A stretch of 64,000 nt of DNA from Basidiobolus meristosporus CBS 931.73 (taxonomy: Eukaryota; Basidiobolomycota; Basidiobolomycetes; Basidiobolales; Basidiobolaceae): contig MCFE01000180.1 of assembly GCA_002104905.1 (NCBI GenBank), positions 62,001-126,000 of the forward strand. Direction: 5' to 3'. Position 1 is the first letter of the stretch; the number at the start of each line of letters is the position of its first letter. Shown here in pieces: positions 24,540-38,480 of this stretch. A program made the translations under genes and the position numbers. Under the pieces are notes generated by a model. It searched no databases and was not told the origin of the DNA. It saw only the letters and a program-made list of their open reading frames with translations.

Positions 24540-24880
24540 AGAAAAAAATAAGAAAAGGCCAGCAAAATACCATCATAATATCAGCTGAATCCCAAGTTTC
24601 TCAAAATTGACAACTCTCCATATCTCTGTTGTTAGCTTATGAGCAGGCAAGCAAACAAACTCTCCAGGAGGAGACTAGGCCAACCACCATCCATATCAAA
24701 TTTGGTAATTAGCTGCCCATTACTTCCATCAAATATTGCATTTGAAATTTTGAACCAAAAACACTAGCTGAATACCAGCAAAATACCATTAGAATACCAG
24801 CAGAATACCAGCTGAAAATCAGATGAATTCCAAGTTTAAGATTTTTCATAGGGATTAATATGCAATCACTGGCTATGTAC
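24540..24880 (+). repeat. Dispersed repeat of about 300 bp, copy 3
   Basis: This is the most complete copy. It carries several direct repeats of an AATACCAGC-type word (about 24,760-24,820) and ends near AAGTTTAAGATTTTTCATAGGG. The expansion of this word differs between copies. Confidence 0.75.
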
Positions 24881-27043
24881 CACTTGAGATGGTTTGACCT
24901 TAGGAGTTCCATAATTGCATTGTAGCCTGGTCTACTTACACTGATTAGAGATATTGAGTATGTCCAAATTCCTGGCATCAGCACAGGAGCATTCTCAGCA
25001 TGTTGAAGCACTATTTTGGCAATGGTGTACAAGATACACTAGCGTAAAGTCCCAACTTTGCAAATTGACAGCTAAATGCTGGATGATACACAGAAAACTA
25101 TATATTACCTGCAACCCCAAGGATCTGGACAAGGTACGATTTAGTCACCTTACAAGTAAGAGTCAACGAGACGGGATCATGGAGCGGCATTAAAGTGCCT
25201 CCTTTTTGTTTGGTATCTCTAGATCTGCACTTCCAACTATCGCGCCATTCGCAGATTCACAATCCCGCGTGTCAGAGCTAGATCAGCGTAGAAAGGCTGC
25301 AAATAGATATCTATCCATCTAAGGATTGGCAGACTCTCATGGTCCAATAGACTTCTCCCTAGCCGTAGCCACCATTAGCCCACCCGCTGTAGAGAGAAGT
25401 TCAACCAATCCAGGCAGCACCAGCCATTTATAATTCTCAAAGACCATCGGGACCATATTGGATAGTGGGCAGTCTCCATGGATCGAGGGAGGGCCAGATG
25501 CGGATGAGCAGAGGGTTTAGATATCAAGTCATTTGGAAGAGCCTACCCCATCGCGGAGCCTGAAGGAGGCGGCAGGACGAGTCTTCTGCGGATGAATGAG
25601 CACCGGATCAACTATGGTCAAACCCAAGGGAAACACACGCTAGGCCAGTGATGCATAGACTTTGTCCAGCCCACCTTACCGTGCTGGCGCCACCTCATAG
25701 ATCCATGGCTGCATTGGTTTATTCGATGCTCGATGCTCGGGATGAATGCGCTCATCAAGGAACGTAATGCTGGCATCCCGATCAAGTGATCACTCAACCA
25801 GGTGTCTTGGAACAAGTATCACTTCCGGTTGGCCCGTGGTGACGATTCCACACGACAACCCGGTGTCCAGTGCGATGTGGATGTGGATGTGGATGTGGGA
25901 AGGTTCGGCTTGATCGCACACTTGGTTGGCTGAGATTCAATTCACTAAGTGGGACTGCATGTATACCATCTGGTCGCGGTCGATGCAAGCGTCTCAATCA
26001 ACGGTTTCTGATGAGGTGTTGACATCCCGACTGTCCGAGAATAGTCATCCTACATGTTCATTGGATCCCACTCTGGGCCCAATCAGTTCGCCTTGTCACG
26101 TCCCATGGCTACCAGTCTTAAAAGCCCAGTGAGCTTCGCGGGGGAAGAGAATCTCCTTCCCTGTGCCTTGGTCCGCCCATTCTTGTTTGCACGCAACATG
26201 ACTCGCTCTCGAAGAAGCACCAACCCATCCGCCCTGAATCAAGAGCGCCACATTAATCGGTAGGTAGCGCGTGGACCATGACAGGGCAGGTTGACGACTA
26301 AAGTGCTCCACAGAACTGGATACCAGGATCCACGCGGCCTTCCCAAGAAGGAGGGTGGTGGCGGGTTTAACTGGGGACGACCGGTTGACGAACTCGAAGT
26401 GGAGAGCGCGGAAAACTCGGTGGAACTGCAATCGATCACGAGGAAGCGGTCGTTGTCCGACTCGAAACTTCATGTCAGTGCATTTCTGATCGGCTAGCGG
26501 CTGAGCAGCATTTCCTTCCCTCCTCGCCAGCATTGCCCCACTTGCTAAATCCATGTTTTAGGTGGTCGACTCGAAACTCTTCCAGGAGATCAGCAAAACG
26601 AGCTAGCGGCGCCCCGGCTGGCTGGTTGTTTAGTTAATGCGAATATCTCTTGAATGTCACACTCTGGCCTGATTTGAATTAAAGCGTACTTCTAACAAAC
26701 CAATGCCCATTGGGGACTTCCTCATGATGTTGATATGTGCACGCGAAATGCTAAGCGAGCCAACTCGCCACGGTGGGGGCATGTAGTCCCTCTTGTTCGC
26801 AGCAGTAAAATGATGGCCATGGTCGCATCGCATCCATTGGATCGCGGCTTAGTCAGGTCAGATTAGGCTGCTTCCCGAGATCTGATCTGAAGCACCCAAT
26901 GATCTCGCTGCATGGTCACCTCTTGCTTGCTCAGAAACTTTTGGTGTTGCCAAGCCTATGAAGAGCAATATTACATCACCTCCGAAATCCATATCATGCC
27001 ACAACCAACGTTATGCCGCTCTCTGTTACCTACCAGCGCTTAA
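24881..27043. other. Transition to GC-richer gene island, no confident gene
   Basis: Base composition changes near 25,100 from AT-rich repeats to more balanced sequence. A 152-codon minus-strand frame (26,096-26,554) exists, but its composition and overlapping frames give no reason to call it a gene. Four tandem copies of GATGTG lie at 25,874-25,897. I found no tRNA-like arm set. Part of it is probably the 5' region of the ArfGAP gene. Confidence 0.5.
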
Positions 27044-28435
<1,392 letters not shown>

Positions 28436-29858
28436 TGCTAGTAAATAAGGCCATCGGAAGTGTCTATCAGGGCCCATGTAGTGTTCCACGGCACCCCACC
28501 AATCGTCAGGTAGCACTTGAGCTGATCAATTGTACCCGACCCAGCAGTTGGTTGAGCCACAAGTTTTGAATAAAGATCACACATGTGGTCGTGAATCAGC
28601 GTAGAAGTGGCACAGATAACCCTCGCCCTATACCACCAGCCCCGTTTAGAATGGCAGTCATCCTCGGGATACTCCGAGTGAACACCCAATCGCCTGGATG
28701 GGTTGGTGTCTGGCGTATATCGCAAACATCTGCACGGTGTTTGAGATATGCTCTACGGTAATTAATTTAGTTGGCTGAGGCGGCTCGGGATGGCCACTTT
28801 CTGTACCATTGGCGCATTGTTGTTTCTTTCAGACTGACCGAGGAGCACCATCCTCGCCCAATGTAGAATCGCTTGGTACTGAGGCGATTTCCTGGTATTG
28901 TATGAGTCGTATGTATCATGTTCCAGAAACTCATCAGCCATTTAAGCCCTACACGACTCAGGGGGCGCGGTGCCAAATGGGTGGCTATGGCTGGAGTGGG
29001 AAATCAGATGTATCTACGCTATGGGTGACATTGTCGAGCTGGCTCCCCAGTGACCAGGGCTGCGAGTCTATCACGCCACGCATTAGGGGGCCGATCGCTG
29101 AGGAAGGGTTTCTCGCGTTTCGTTAGCGTTTGCCGTATCTAATCTGAGAAAGCCGACTCGTGACACCCAAGCCTTGCACAAGCAGCGGGCTGCTCCTACA
29201 TGACGCTGAGGGGAAGTTCGCAGACGTGGTGAACTCATACCGCCTCGGTCCCTCGACACATGCAGTACCGAAGGAGCGCACCCTCCTTGCATCTATTGGA
29301 GTGCATAGATGATGCAGCCTTCTTCTTAATAGATTCGATCACTCTCATGAAGCAGCCCAGAGCATTTGGGGTAGCACATGCAGCAGAGAGGAATGATCTC
29401 ACAGGATGCAGATATTGTCGCCAGCTGAATAACGGAGGTTGGGATGGGATGAATGAGGGCACTGGCTATTATCCAAATCCAACTTAATTGGATCTCCAAT
29501 GGCCATGGAAGCACCATCGCTCATTTATACATTGTAGTGTGAATCACAAATGAAAATATATTGATGTTCTATTCCGGTTGTTGATCCGGTCTGATAGTTC
29601 TTGTGCGACGAGGAAAATCATTCTCCACCCATCAAAATCCCGTATCGATATATGAATATGAGCCAGCAGGATATTAACTAAAACCTAATATAAAACTGTC
29701 TCATGGCTGGTTGCTACGGAACTATTTCGCCCTCTTTCTCCAAAAACCCTCCACCTAAAGCATTAGGTGGCAACCACTCATCCGAACAAACAGCTTTCTC
29801 CTCTCCCTTGGCCCATCTTCCTCAACTCCCCTGCTTGACTGTCTTCGTTTTGAACACT
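28436..29858. other. Intergenic, possible short minus-strand gene
   Basis: A minus-strand frame at 28,438-28,725 (95 codons, ending TSDGLIY) has protein-like composition but no family that I recognise and no convincing upstream exon. It could be noise. The remaining sequence, to the start of the next plus-strand gene, shows nothing that I can name. Confidence 0.35.
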
Positions 29859-31214
29859 ATGAACAATGTTACTCATGACTTTCGTCAGGACCCAGATGAA
29901 AAACCTGGCTCCCCTTCTCCCTCACTGACCGACACCAAAAGTAGTACAGTCTCTACCTCACCCATAGCTACTCCGACCCCATCTCGACGACTCAGCTACT
30001 CCTCCAGCTCTACACCACCAAGTCCAGGTACTTTGACTCTGGTTAGCTTGAATTGGTGCTAGGAGGCGTTACTTATGTTTGGTCCCCTTAAAATAGGCGT
30101 CAAAAGCGCACGCGCCTCGCCAAGGTCGCTTCGGCGGTTCGGCTTCATCGATTCCCCGCAACGTATTCCTAAGCTAGAGCCAGAGGAGCGCCCACTTTTC
30201 CCACTTTCCCCGCAAAGAGCTACGCCAGTCAAGCAACCGCCAAAGCCCAGGCCCGAATGGAATAACCATTTTAGCTCCTCTTGGTCCGAACAGTAAGTGT
30301 CATCACAATTGGTTGTCTGAGGGGATGATGGCTTATCCAAGCTTTGCGAACTAGGGGAAAGGCCGGCGGCCCAGGAATGTCGCCAAGGGTACGAACCCCA
30401 AGCTTGGTAGGCCCAGAGACGACAGTCACTAACAAATTGGCGGAGCCGAGGTAAGATACTATGTGGTCACCAAACAACTCGAGTGGCGGCTCATTAACAT
30501 GGGCGACCTTCAGGAGCACGTTGAAACGAAAGAATTCCACCTCAACCCACACGACTGGAGGCTCCGATGACAGCGCACTTGTGGAGGTATGTGTGGTGGA
30601 CAATGGTTAGCTCTTCTGCTCATTAGATTGACCCGCCATATGGATCTAGAAATTGCAACGCAAAGTGAGCAAGCTCCATGACAGGATTGACTCGGGTAAC
30701 TATGAGTGATGTCTCTATAGCGCTGCTCCTCAGGCACTCACCGATCTGACATTTACAGAGATTCAGAAGCGAGACACGCTGTCCCGTAACCTGATGATCG
30801 AGCTAGCATCCCGCAAACGCTTTGAAGCAGAATCGCGTAGCAAGGACCAGACCATCCGAGAACTCCGTAGGTGTTTCCAATGAGCCCTCCCGCGATATTC
30901 ATTGCTAACCCAAGTTGCAGGTACAATGCTTCGCCAGATCTCCCAGAACTACGAAAACCTGGTGATCACCAGCGATCGCTGTGAGCGGGACTTCGACAAT
31001 CGACTCAAGATAGAACGCGAATTTCGAATCCACCTCGAGGGCCAGGTGAAGCAGCTGTCCTCCATGCTGGCCCCCGATGTCATGATCCGGATGCTGGAAG
31101 ACCAACTTGAGGTATTTCATTGGCATGCACGTATTGAGCAACGAGACGGAGGCTAATGAGTGGCCCTTGTAGACCATGGAGATGTACGAGAAGACGATGA
31201 GCCCAGATTCCTGA
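29859..31214 (+). CDS. Coiled-coil protein of unknown function, eight exons, 306 aa
   Basis: Eight exons join without a phase error: 29,859-30,027, 30,097-30,292, 30,355-30,450, 30,514-30,586, 30,650-30,695, 30,759-30,866, 30,921-31,111 and 31,173-31,214. Introns are 54-69 nt with GTANNN donors and CAG/TAG acceptors. The first half is Ser/Pro/Thr-rich with basic-proline clusters (SPRSLRRFGF, SPQR) like phosphorylation sites and is probably disordered. The second half, from KLQRKVSKLHDRI to the end, is a heptad-like coiled coil rich in R, E, L and K (SRNLMIELASRKRFEAES; EREFRIHLEGQVKQL). This layout occurs in cytoskeletal and trafficking scaffolds, but I do not recognise the family. No signal peptide or membrane segment is seen. 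Confidence 0.75.
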
Positions 31215-32380
31215 AGAGAGTTGGGCCGCGATCTCAACCGTCAGCCTTGTGGCCGGTCCACCAGCAGTTTACAGTATCCAGCTCCATAGGCATCGTTCTC
31301 TTTGTATATAACAGATGGGTTACCTCGGATCTCCGGCCCCACGTGTATGGCCTCCCCAACGAAGAGACAATCATCAGCCTGGCAGGCCCAACCAGTGAGT
31401 GTCCGGCGGATGTCGGAATTGTCTGGTAGGGCTAGCGATTTCGCCTAGAAGGGACCTCGCCTCATTCTGATTTTTATTTCTTCCCAGTTGTTTTGGTATC
31501 TTTGTTGCGACCGATTACCTAGTGTGGAATAAAGCAACTCAGGCCAGCCACCACATGTCTTATTATGTCAGCGCCAGTGCATCTTACCAGTGTCCATGAT
31601 GAGCATGTGGCTCATATCGATGTCAGTGACAAAGCACTAATGTCTGGAAGTACTGATTAAAGGCCGAAAGCCTTGTTTTCGCTATTGCACCCAGTACTGC
31701 GCGGACTAGGTCGTCTATGTGCAACCATAGTCAGAGGGTCCTGCATGGACGACTCCCACGGAGCGAGTTGTAATAGTTGAGCCACAGCAATGGCTAACCA
31801 GGAGTCGGAAACCAACTAGCAAATAGCACACCAACTATATCCATTCTTGCTGGAGGATTGCCAGGGTTTCAAAGCGATCTCACCGCCTATCCAACGCCAC
31901 CCACCTCCGGTCTCATTGTGCTACAAACATCCTGGTGAGTGCTTCATTTGCCCCCAGTCTTGATCAGGTGAGCCAGGATGCTCGCACCATCCATCTGCAG
32001 TAGCTGGTGGGTCGGAGTATTCGCAGCCATCCACTCTGTGGCATGGAATCATCTGACTCCACTTGCATTGTAACTAGTGCCCCCAGGGCATGATTGCCAT
32101 GGATGGGATAGAGTTTGTGCGAGTACGACGTACTACAGAATTAAAATCAGCCACCCATGGCTTGTTGGGACTCACCAACATCAATGAAATGTAACTTGCT
32201 ACTGATCACGAAAGCCGTATGCAAACCTACTGGCTCAAGGTTGGATGCACTGGGGGAGTGAAATCCGGTGTGGGTGAGAATATTGCTGTGAGCCTCGAAA
32301 TCGAGGAAACTCAGCTATTTATTCTGGGGGGAGAGGCAGCAAGTCTGGCTGGATTTCTGTCTATCAGCAGCCATCACAGA
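31215..32380. other. Intergenic region
   Basis: It contains the 3' flank of the coiled-coil gene and the 5' flank of the F-box gene. Frames here are short and lack convincing splice partners. I see no RNA gene. Confidence 0.5.
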
Positions 32381-34046
32381 ATGGAAGAATTGCCTGTGGC
32401 TGGCCCAGTCAATTCCCTAACCAAGGAAGTGCTGCTCTATATATTTCAGTGGTTTTCAGGGGATCTCCTTACCCTGGCAAGCTGCTGTTTGGTGTCTCGG
32501 AAATGGAAGCATATTGTGAGGCCGTTGCTCTGGCGCTCCCCCACATTCTGCAAGCTTGGACAATTTGACATCTTCAGAAGAATTATCGTAAATAACCCCG
32601 AAGGTAACTGAACAATTCAGCCTCTCGGCGTCCCTTTATTGGCTAACCCCTTCTGAAGCGGCCAAATTGGTACACCACTTGGATTGTTGTGGGTATCGTA
32701 GGGAGATAATGGCTTATTTGCCCAAGTTGCTGGTTCTCTTTCCGAATCTACGTCGTATCAACCTCCCCGGATTTGCTTCACTATCGCAGCAATCTCTCTC
32801 CAATTCGGGATTGAAGTTCCTAAGGACCCTTGAGAGGATTCACTACGTCGAGTGGATAATCTCGGAAGAAGGAATCGCCATGATGGACATTTTGTTTCGA
32901 GAATGCACTAGCCTGAAAGAGCTGAGTTTGAGGTTGTATGGCTCTACGGGAGTTCCGCTGCCCCTCACCTTCCCAATATCAGACTCCATCGCTTATGTCG
33001 AGTTGACTGGGGATGAATTCGAGGAAACACTAGTACAAGCACTGCTGCAAAAGTTACCCAATTTGTTGGGCTTTCAGTTATGTTCAAACGATGTTCCACA
33101 TAATCTAATTTCGGCTTTGGCAACCAACTGTTTGAAAATAACCCAAATCAAGCTCGAATTCACGGGAACCTATAGTGATGGCCGAGTGCACACACTGCTA
33201 CAGCAAATAATCAAGCATTTCTCTGGGAGGTTGAGTCACTTTGGAATTCTCTTTAGTCCTGAGGCAAGGATAACCATACCCGAGAAACTCTTGGGTCACC
33301 TATGGAAAGCGTTAACGTGCGCGCAGCGTTTCTCACTATCGCACTTTGACCTGTCACAGATGCTGATCTCTTTGGCGAGACATCAGCATTGCCATTTAAA
33401 GGACCTGGAGCTAATGTATATATCGAAAGAGGCCGCTCCCCTGGCCAGCTGGAAGAGATTTTTGTATTCATGTGGAAGCAGCCTCGCCACACTCTCCATT
33501 TCATTTAGTAAGCTGCCCGTTGATCTGGGCGAGGTTATTGGCAAGTACTGTCCAAATTTGGCCGAGATCTCCCTGTGTTTTACCAATATTTCTGATTCAA
33601 GCGTGATTCCAATTGTGCAAAAATGCCACAAACTACGTAAACTTGACCTGAATACCACCAACATAACAGTTCACGCGGTGGAGGCGATCAGCGAGTGCTG
33701 CAATCAGCTAGAGTTTCTTATGCTCGATAGAGCTAACAATGAGGTCAGCCCATCAGAGGTCTGCGCATTTTCCTCCCTCCTGCAGCGGAACGGAAGTCAC
33801 ATCCGAAGATTAGGCTTGGCGGGGTGGACAATGACCGATGGACTACTGCGGTTGATAGCCGAAAACGCACCGTTCATCAAGGAGCTGCGTATTACTAACA
33901 GTGAGTATGTGACGGATCTAGTACTGGAATTCCTTATAGAAAAGTGCATCTATCTAAATCGGCTGCATATCATCGGGAACTCGGAAGTTGCGGGAATCTC
34001 TGCCAACTTACTCAAGAGATGCGATCACATTTATTCATGCAATTAA
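32381..34046 (+). CDS. F-box / leucine-rich-repeat protein
   Basis: F-box/LRR proteins bring substrates to SCF ubiquitin ligases through Skp1. The start ATG at 32,381 is the one nearest the F-box; the frame is open for 54 codons upstream, so an earlier start is possible. Exon 1 (32,381-32,603) holds the F-box (LTKEVLLYIFQWF ... LVSRKWKHIVRPLLWRSP). A 55-nt intron (32,604-32,658) follows, and exon 2 runs to the stop at 34,046. The C-terminal three-quarters show repeats of the form LxxLxLxxxxI, for example CPNLAEISLCFTNISD and CHKLRKLDLNTTNIT, typical of the cysteine-containing LRRs of FBXL/AMN1-type proteins. The spliced protein is about 536 residues. Its substrate is unknown. Confidence 0.85.
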
Positions 34047-36218
34047 ATTACGGGTTCACAGCCAGTTTACCCGACTAAATACTCGGACATCCGCATTTTG
34101 CATACCATTGATCTTATTCGAAAGCGGGTGCTAATAAAGTTCTTGGCCTTTCTAACAACACAAGACAAGTGCGTCTTTATTAAATGAATGCAACGGATCC
34201 CCGATTGGTTGTTTGGGACTTTGAGGAGTTACTGATATAGGTCGGCTTGATATTCATAATCAAGAAACTGAAAGCGAGCGATAGGAATATATGAAGTAGA
34301 CTGAGAGTACCATCGCTTCCGGAGCGAAACTGAAGGAGGACGGGTGTTCCGAGAGGAGGCCGATGATAACGGACCAGCGAGAGTGAGGTTAGCGTAGAAC
34401 AAGCCCAAGTGGGAAATATCACCGCGAATCCAATAAAATCATTGCGCGTAGGGGAAAAGTATTGAGGAAACGCACTGGCGAGTTGGACCCGGGGACTGTA
34501 GCAATCTGCGGTACCGCAACAACATCGAGTACCGGTTCAGCAACCCGAAAGCGATCCAATTGTTGAATCAATTTTGGAGGTCTTAGAGTGTTCATGTGAA
34601 GTAAAGATGCAGTTCAGTAAGTGAATTAGAATATCCGCCTCTGTGGTCGTTATATACTAAGGCTGAATCCAATTTGGCTCCTCCAATCTAACCGTCAGAA
34701 ACTCCGAATTTCTATGATTTCGGTCTTGACCATCTCCATTGCCTGATCAAATCCCAAAGGTAGTAAAAGCCCATGATATCACATTGATTGACGGTGGTGT
34801 GTTGTCATGGCTCTAAGCCACCCCTTGGGCCAGGCTCGTCACCAGTTTGGTTGGGGTTGGTTTGTTCCAGAAGATGACATCCATCATGCATTCAACGATG
34901 GTTCGTACTCCTTTGAGGTTGAGATGAGGCTACTGGCATCAGATCATGCAGTGCTGACCAACCATCGGCATCCGCACCCACTCACCAATCCAACAACTGG
35001 GCTTAGCCCAATAAGCGCACCCCAAATGTTGATGAACCTTGAAAGCCGCTACTGGATTTCCCTTTATGGTGTTGGGGGAGCTGACGTACAGTGGCCCAAT
35101 TAATGGTGAGTTTCAAGATTGATCCAAATGTCTGCCTTATCTATACTAATTACTTACCATGTATGAATTCATCGGGCCATAGACCACCACCAATCACATG
35201 GTAATGAGATACCACTGTGGATGGCTCAACTCCCAAGGCAAGTCCAGCGCCGCCGTGCGGTCTGATGTGTGACTGCTCGCAAGGTGTCATTCTTGTGGTC
35301 ATCGTGTTTGCAACCTACCGGAGATGAAACCTTTTGCGTCATACTTCGTTTTTGGTTAGCAGAATCTATCTAGCGGAATATCCTTGCCAGCCTAGTCAAT
35401 CCTCCGCTATTTAGCATCTGATAACGAAAGCTTTGCTCCACATATATTCACTCATATACACTAAAACGATCACCCCTAGCATCATCACTGGTCTACCATT
35501 CATCATCATCATCATTTCCTAATCTACTGGGGTGAGAGAGAACCTTCAAAAGGTACTACTCCCTATTTGGCCACAACCTAGTCCTTGGGCGCAACCTTAA
35601 CCAGCAAACGGATCTATTGGTAGAACAATTCCTTATCGGTAAGAGCACTGAGATTTGGCATCGACACTTCACTGTTCAAGTTATACAGACCACACTAACT
35701 CCAATTCTGCTGGCACAATCAGGAACACGCTTGAATGGTACATTTTAAGGTTTTGACTTTGAACGAATTTAGTGAATCTTGGGGCAGTTCAGTCACACAC
35801 GTTTTCCAGATGCTAATATGGATTTAGCCGTATACTACTCTATAATTGATGGCCACTCTCAAGAGTCTACCAATGGCGCTACGGTGACAAAGCGTCGGAC
35901 TATTTTTAAATGGCAATTGGCCACAAAGGTAGAGCTCGCAAAGTACAACTGGAGAGGGAGTTAGGAAATGCGAGGGTATCTGTAGCTAGCCATAACGGGT
36001 AGCTCATAAACAGCTGAATGGCAAGTATTGGACTACACGTCCTTTCAGTATTCCGTATTAATGTATAATCCTCCTGGCACAGAGCCTAACAACTTGAGTA
36101 GAACTAGCATGCCATTACCGTAGTAATGATCATATCTTTCCATCGTAGTCGTTTGCAATGACTTCGAAAGATTATACGGAATCCAGGGGTTTTTAGATGT
36201 CTGAGTTTACGAAAGATT
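34047..36218. other. Intergenic, no confident gene
   Basis: Short frames at 34,180-34,422 (minus), 34,807-35,103 (plus) and 35,779-35,964 (plus) are not supported by family or splicing. The last could be an upstream exon of the next gene, but I could not join it in phase. A (CAT)5 tract lies at 35,501-35,515. Confidence 0.45.
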
Positions 36219-38153
36219 ATGCATTCATTGAATGCACATTCCACTATTTATTTACTCCGCGTTGATATCATGTGTTTCACCAATCTACCCTCAATGGAAA
36301 GCACAAATAATTCACCCCGATGGCAGCTAGAGAAATACTCACGTTGCTACGACGGCTCCCAAAACTGGAATCATGTAACGCATATGAATATGTATCTAGT
36401 AGTCGACTCCTCCATCTTCAACATGAAAGTCCTCATTGAAGGCGATCAAGGGTCAAAAAACGAATCAGTAATATTGGTAAATGGATACTATCTAGATGCA
36501 AAGAGCCATTTACAAAGCCCTATTTTCTGCAGGAAAACCATTGTCTGAAAGCTTCGTCAACCAACGAATCCCATCTGAAGGTTATAGCGAAAGGGGTGAC
36601 GTTAGGGTTTCGTTACCAGTTTAAAACAACTAGTGTAACATAATGCTCTCTAGATCCATCATATCCAAATTATTTATTTTTGACAATGGTAGTTAGTGGA
36701 GCAACGAAAGTTTCAACTTCGATTCAAAGAAGAGCGAACATGCCTCAATTGTGTCGACTTACTTGCTAGATATATGACGTGTAAAAGGGTATTCAATCGA
36801 CCCATGGCTGCTGGTAAAATCTCCGCTAGGGAATCTTTAGGATCATTTATCTTCTCTGAAGATACATTTCCACCATCACAAAGCCAGTCACAATCTTTTT
36901 CCCAGGTGGAGGGAATGGAGTCAAATCCGAATATCGACTTTGAGCACAGCACCGGAAGTTCTCAGAGTGGAGGAGCATCGGTACCTCAAAATAAGGACAA
37001 TCAAAGCCAATCTACCTCTTTGCAGGAGCAAAAAGCATCCACCAGCATACCAGATAAACAACAGAAAGCTCTAGACAGTCATGTGGAACCTAAACTGAAT
37101 ACCCAATTGCCAATAGAGACGTTCAAATCCAATCCGGATACAAGGCAAGACAGCTTATACTTCCACTCCCCGAAGGAGGTGTCCGCAAGGCCTATTATTC
37201 AGCCATCCTTCGAGCGGAATCCATCATCAAGAAATGAAAGCAACAAAAGTTTGGAATCGTGGACAAGCAAGCCCGAGCTCTCGTCAGCAATTTCTACTAA
37301 GCCGATCTCCATATATCCCAATACGAACTTGTCAATCGCCAATCATGCATCACATGTCACTTTTAGTAGTGTGGAATCAGCAGCTACAGTCAACATCAGA
37401 CCACAAGATACTTTGCACCACAAGTGCCCTACTGAACCAAACTCGATCTCAAGTCAAGTGAATACAGGATTTGTTACACCTACCCCTACCAGAGAAGGTG
37501 AGATAGAATTTAGTTTTATGTAAAACATCAAACTGAATAGCATACTTGGATTTTGATGCACTACTTCAGGATCTATCGTTCAGGGTGACTCAAGCATCAC
37601 CACTTTTAACCCTCATCATACTCTGGGCCTAGCGACGCCACGCTCCTTGCAAGCCTCTCAACAACCAACCAACCTCAACCCACATATCACGCAACTTCCT
37701 ATTCAGAATGGATATAATATAGTCTGTTATCAATCTCTTGAGAAAGACCAAATGGTACACAATATGTCCGCACCGGCTGTCTCGCAAGGTCTACAAAAGG
37801 TAGACGAACATACAAGAATGCCTTTAAATGGCGTGAAAAGCGACGGTATCACGTCATTCCAAGCACTATTGGCGGCACCAGAGCTTCCTGGAACAGTTCT
37901 AGATACTCTTCAGTCACCACTAGCTAATCAAAACTCACATACCCAGGTAGCATTGAGAGATACGGAGAATCTACACAATTACAGTGATGAGGAGCTTTTC
38001 AATATGATAGCCGTAATTTTAAAGGACCCAGAATTCCCTCTGTTGGTAAGCACTGGAATCCACAGAAATCACTTCTGAGTATGCTTACATCAATAATTAC
38101 AGGTCGAAAGGGTGGAAAAATTATGGGCATTGAAGATTATTGGGAATTTTTAA
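36219..38153 (+). CDS. Candidate TPP1/Tpz1-like OB-fold protein, five exons (start uncertain)
   Basis: Exons 36,219-36,476, 36,533-36,634, 36,693-37,497, 37,570-38,045 and 38,103-38,153 join in phase with introns of 56-72 nt, giving 563 residues from the first ATG. The N-terminal part resembles an OB-fold: a strand pattern with YLVVDSSIFNMKVLIEGD, then SHLKVIAKGVTLGF, then RKFQLRFKEERTC. This is the pattern I would expect of the telomere-protein TPP1/Tpz1 OB-fold (a V-D strand, then G/K-bearing strands, then an F-x-L-x-h strand). The assignment is inference from pattern only. A long Ser/Gln/Asn-rich linker follows, then a short conserved-looking C-terminal helix region (EELFNMIAVILKD, then ERVEKLWALKII), as expected of a protein with a terminal binding motif. 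An earlier 5' exon is likely because the reading frame is open upstream of the first ATG. Confidence 0.55.
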
Positions 38154-38480
38154 GACACTGCAAGCAAGTGGAGGCTCGAAAGCTGCTCCTGACCAGACAT
38201 GCTATTGTGCACACACTCGTAAAATGGGAATCTTCGCAGCAGCTATACAATCGATAATAATAAAGGCAGAGTATGGTATCATGCTCGTGTTATTCTTAGA
38301 AGTTGGCCATAGATACGATTACATTTGAAGTTCATTTATTCTTTGGATCTCCTATGGCAACATTAAGTACACACCACCAACAGTTGACCTGATCTTGGGT
38401 TGAGGCCAAGTAAATGGGTTGATGGATTGTGGCGGGTGATAAGAATTGTCGCGTAGTACGTAACTGGACATACTAGCTCA
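38154..38480. other. Short convergent intergenic region
   Basis: The 3' ends of the OB-fold gene (plus) and DIB1 (minus) face each other here. No gene seen. Confidence 0.6.

Noticed and set aside
26096-26554. 152-codon minus-strand open frame in the GC-rich spacer
   Set aside because: It overlaps other open frames, has no motif, signal or splice partner, and lies where GC-rich sequence makes stop-free frames by chance.
28438-28725. 95-codon minus-strand frame as a dynein light-chain-like gene
   Set aside because: The end TSDGLIY looked superficially similar, but the expected Tctex/roadblock residues are absent and no upstream exon joins in phase.
34807-35103. 98-codon plus-strand frame between the F-box gene and the OB-fold gene
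   Set aside because: No family, no splice support, and low-complexity His/Pro stretches.
35501-35515. CAT microsatellite
   Set aside because: Only five units; ordinary simple repeat with no sign of function.
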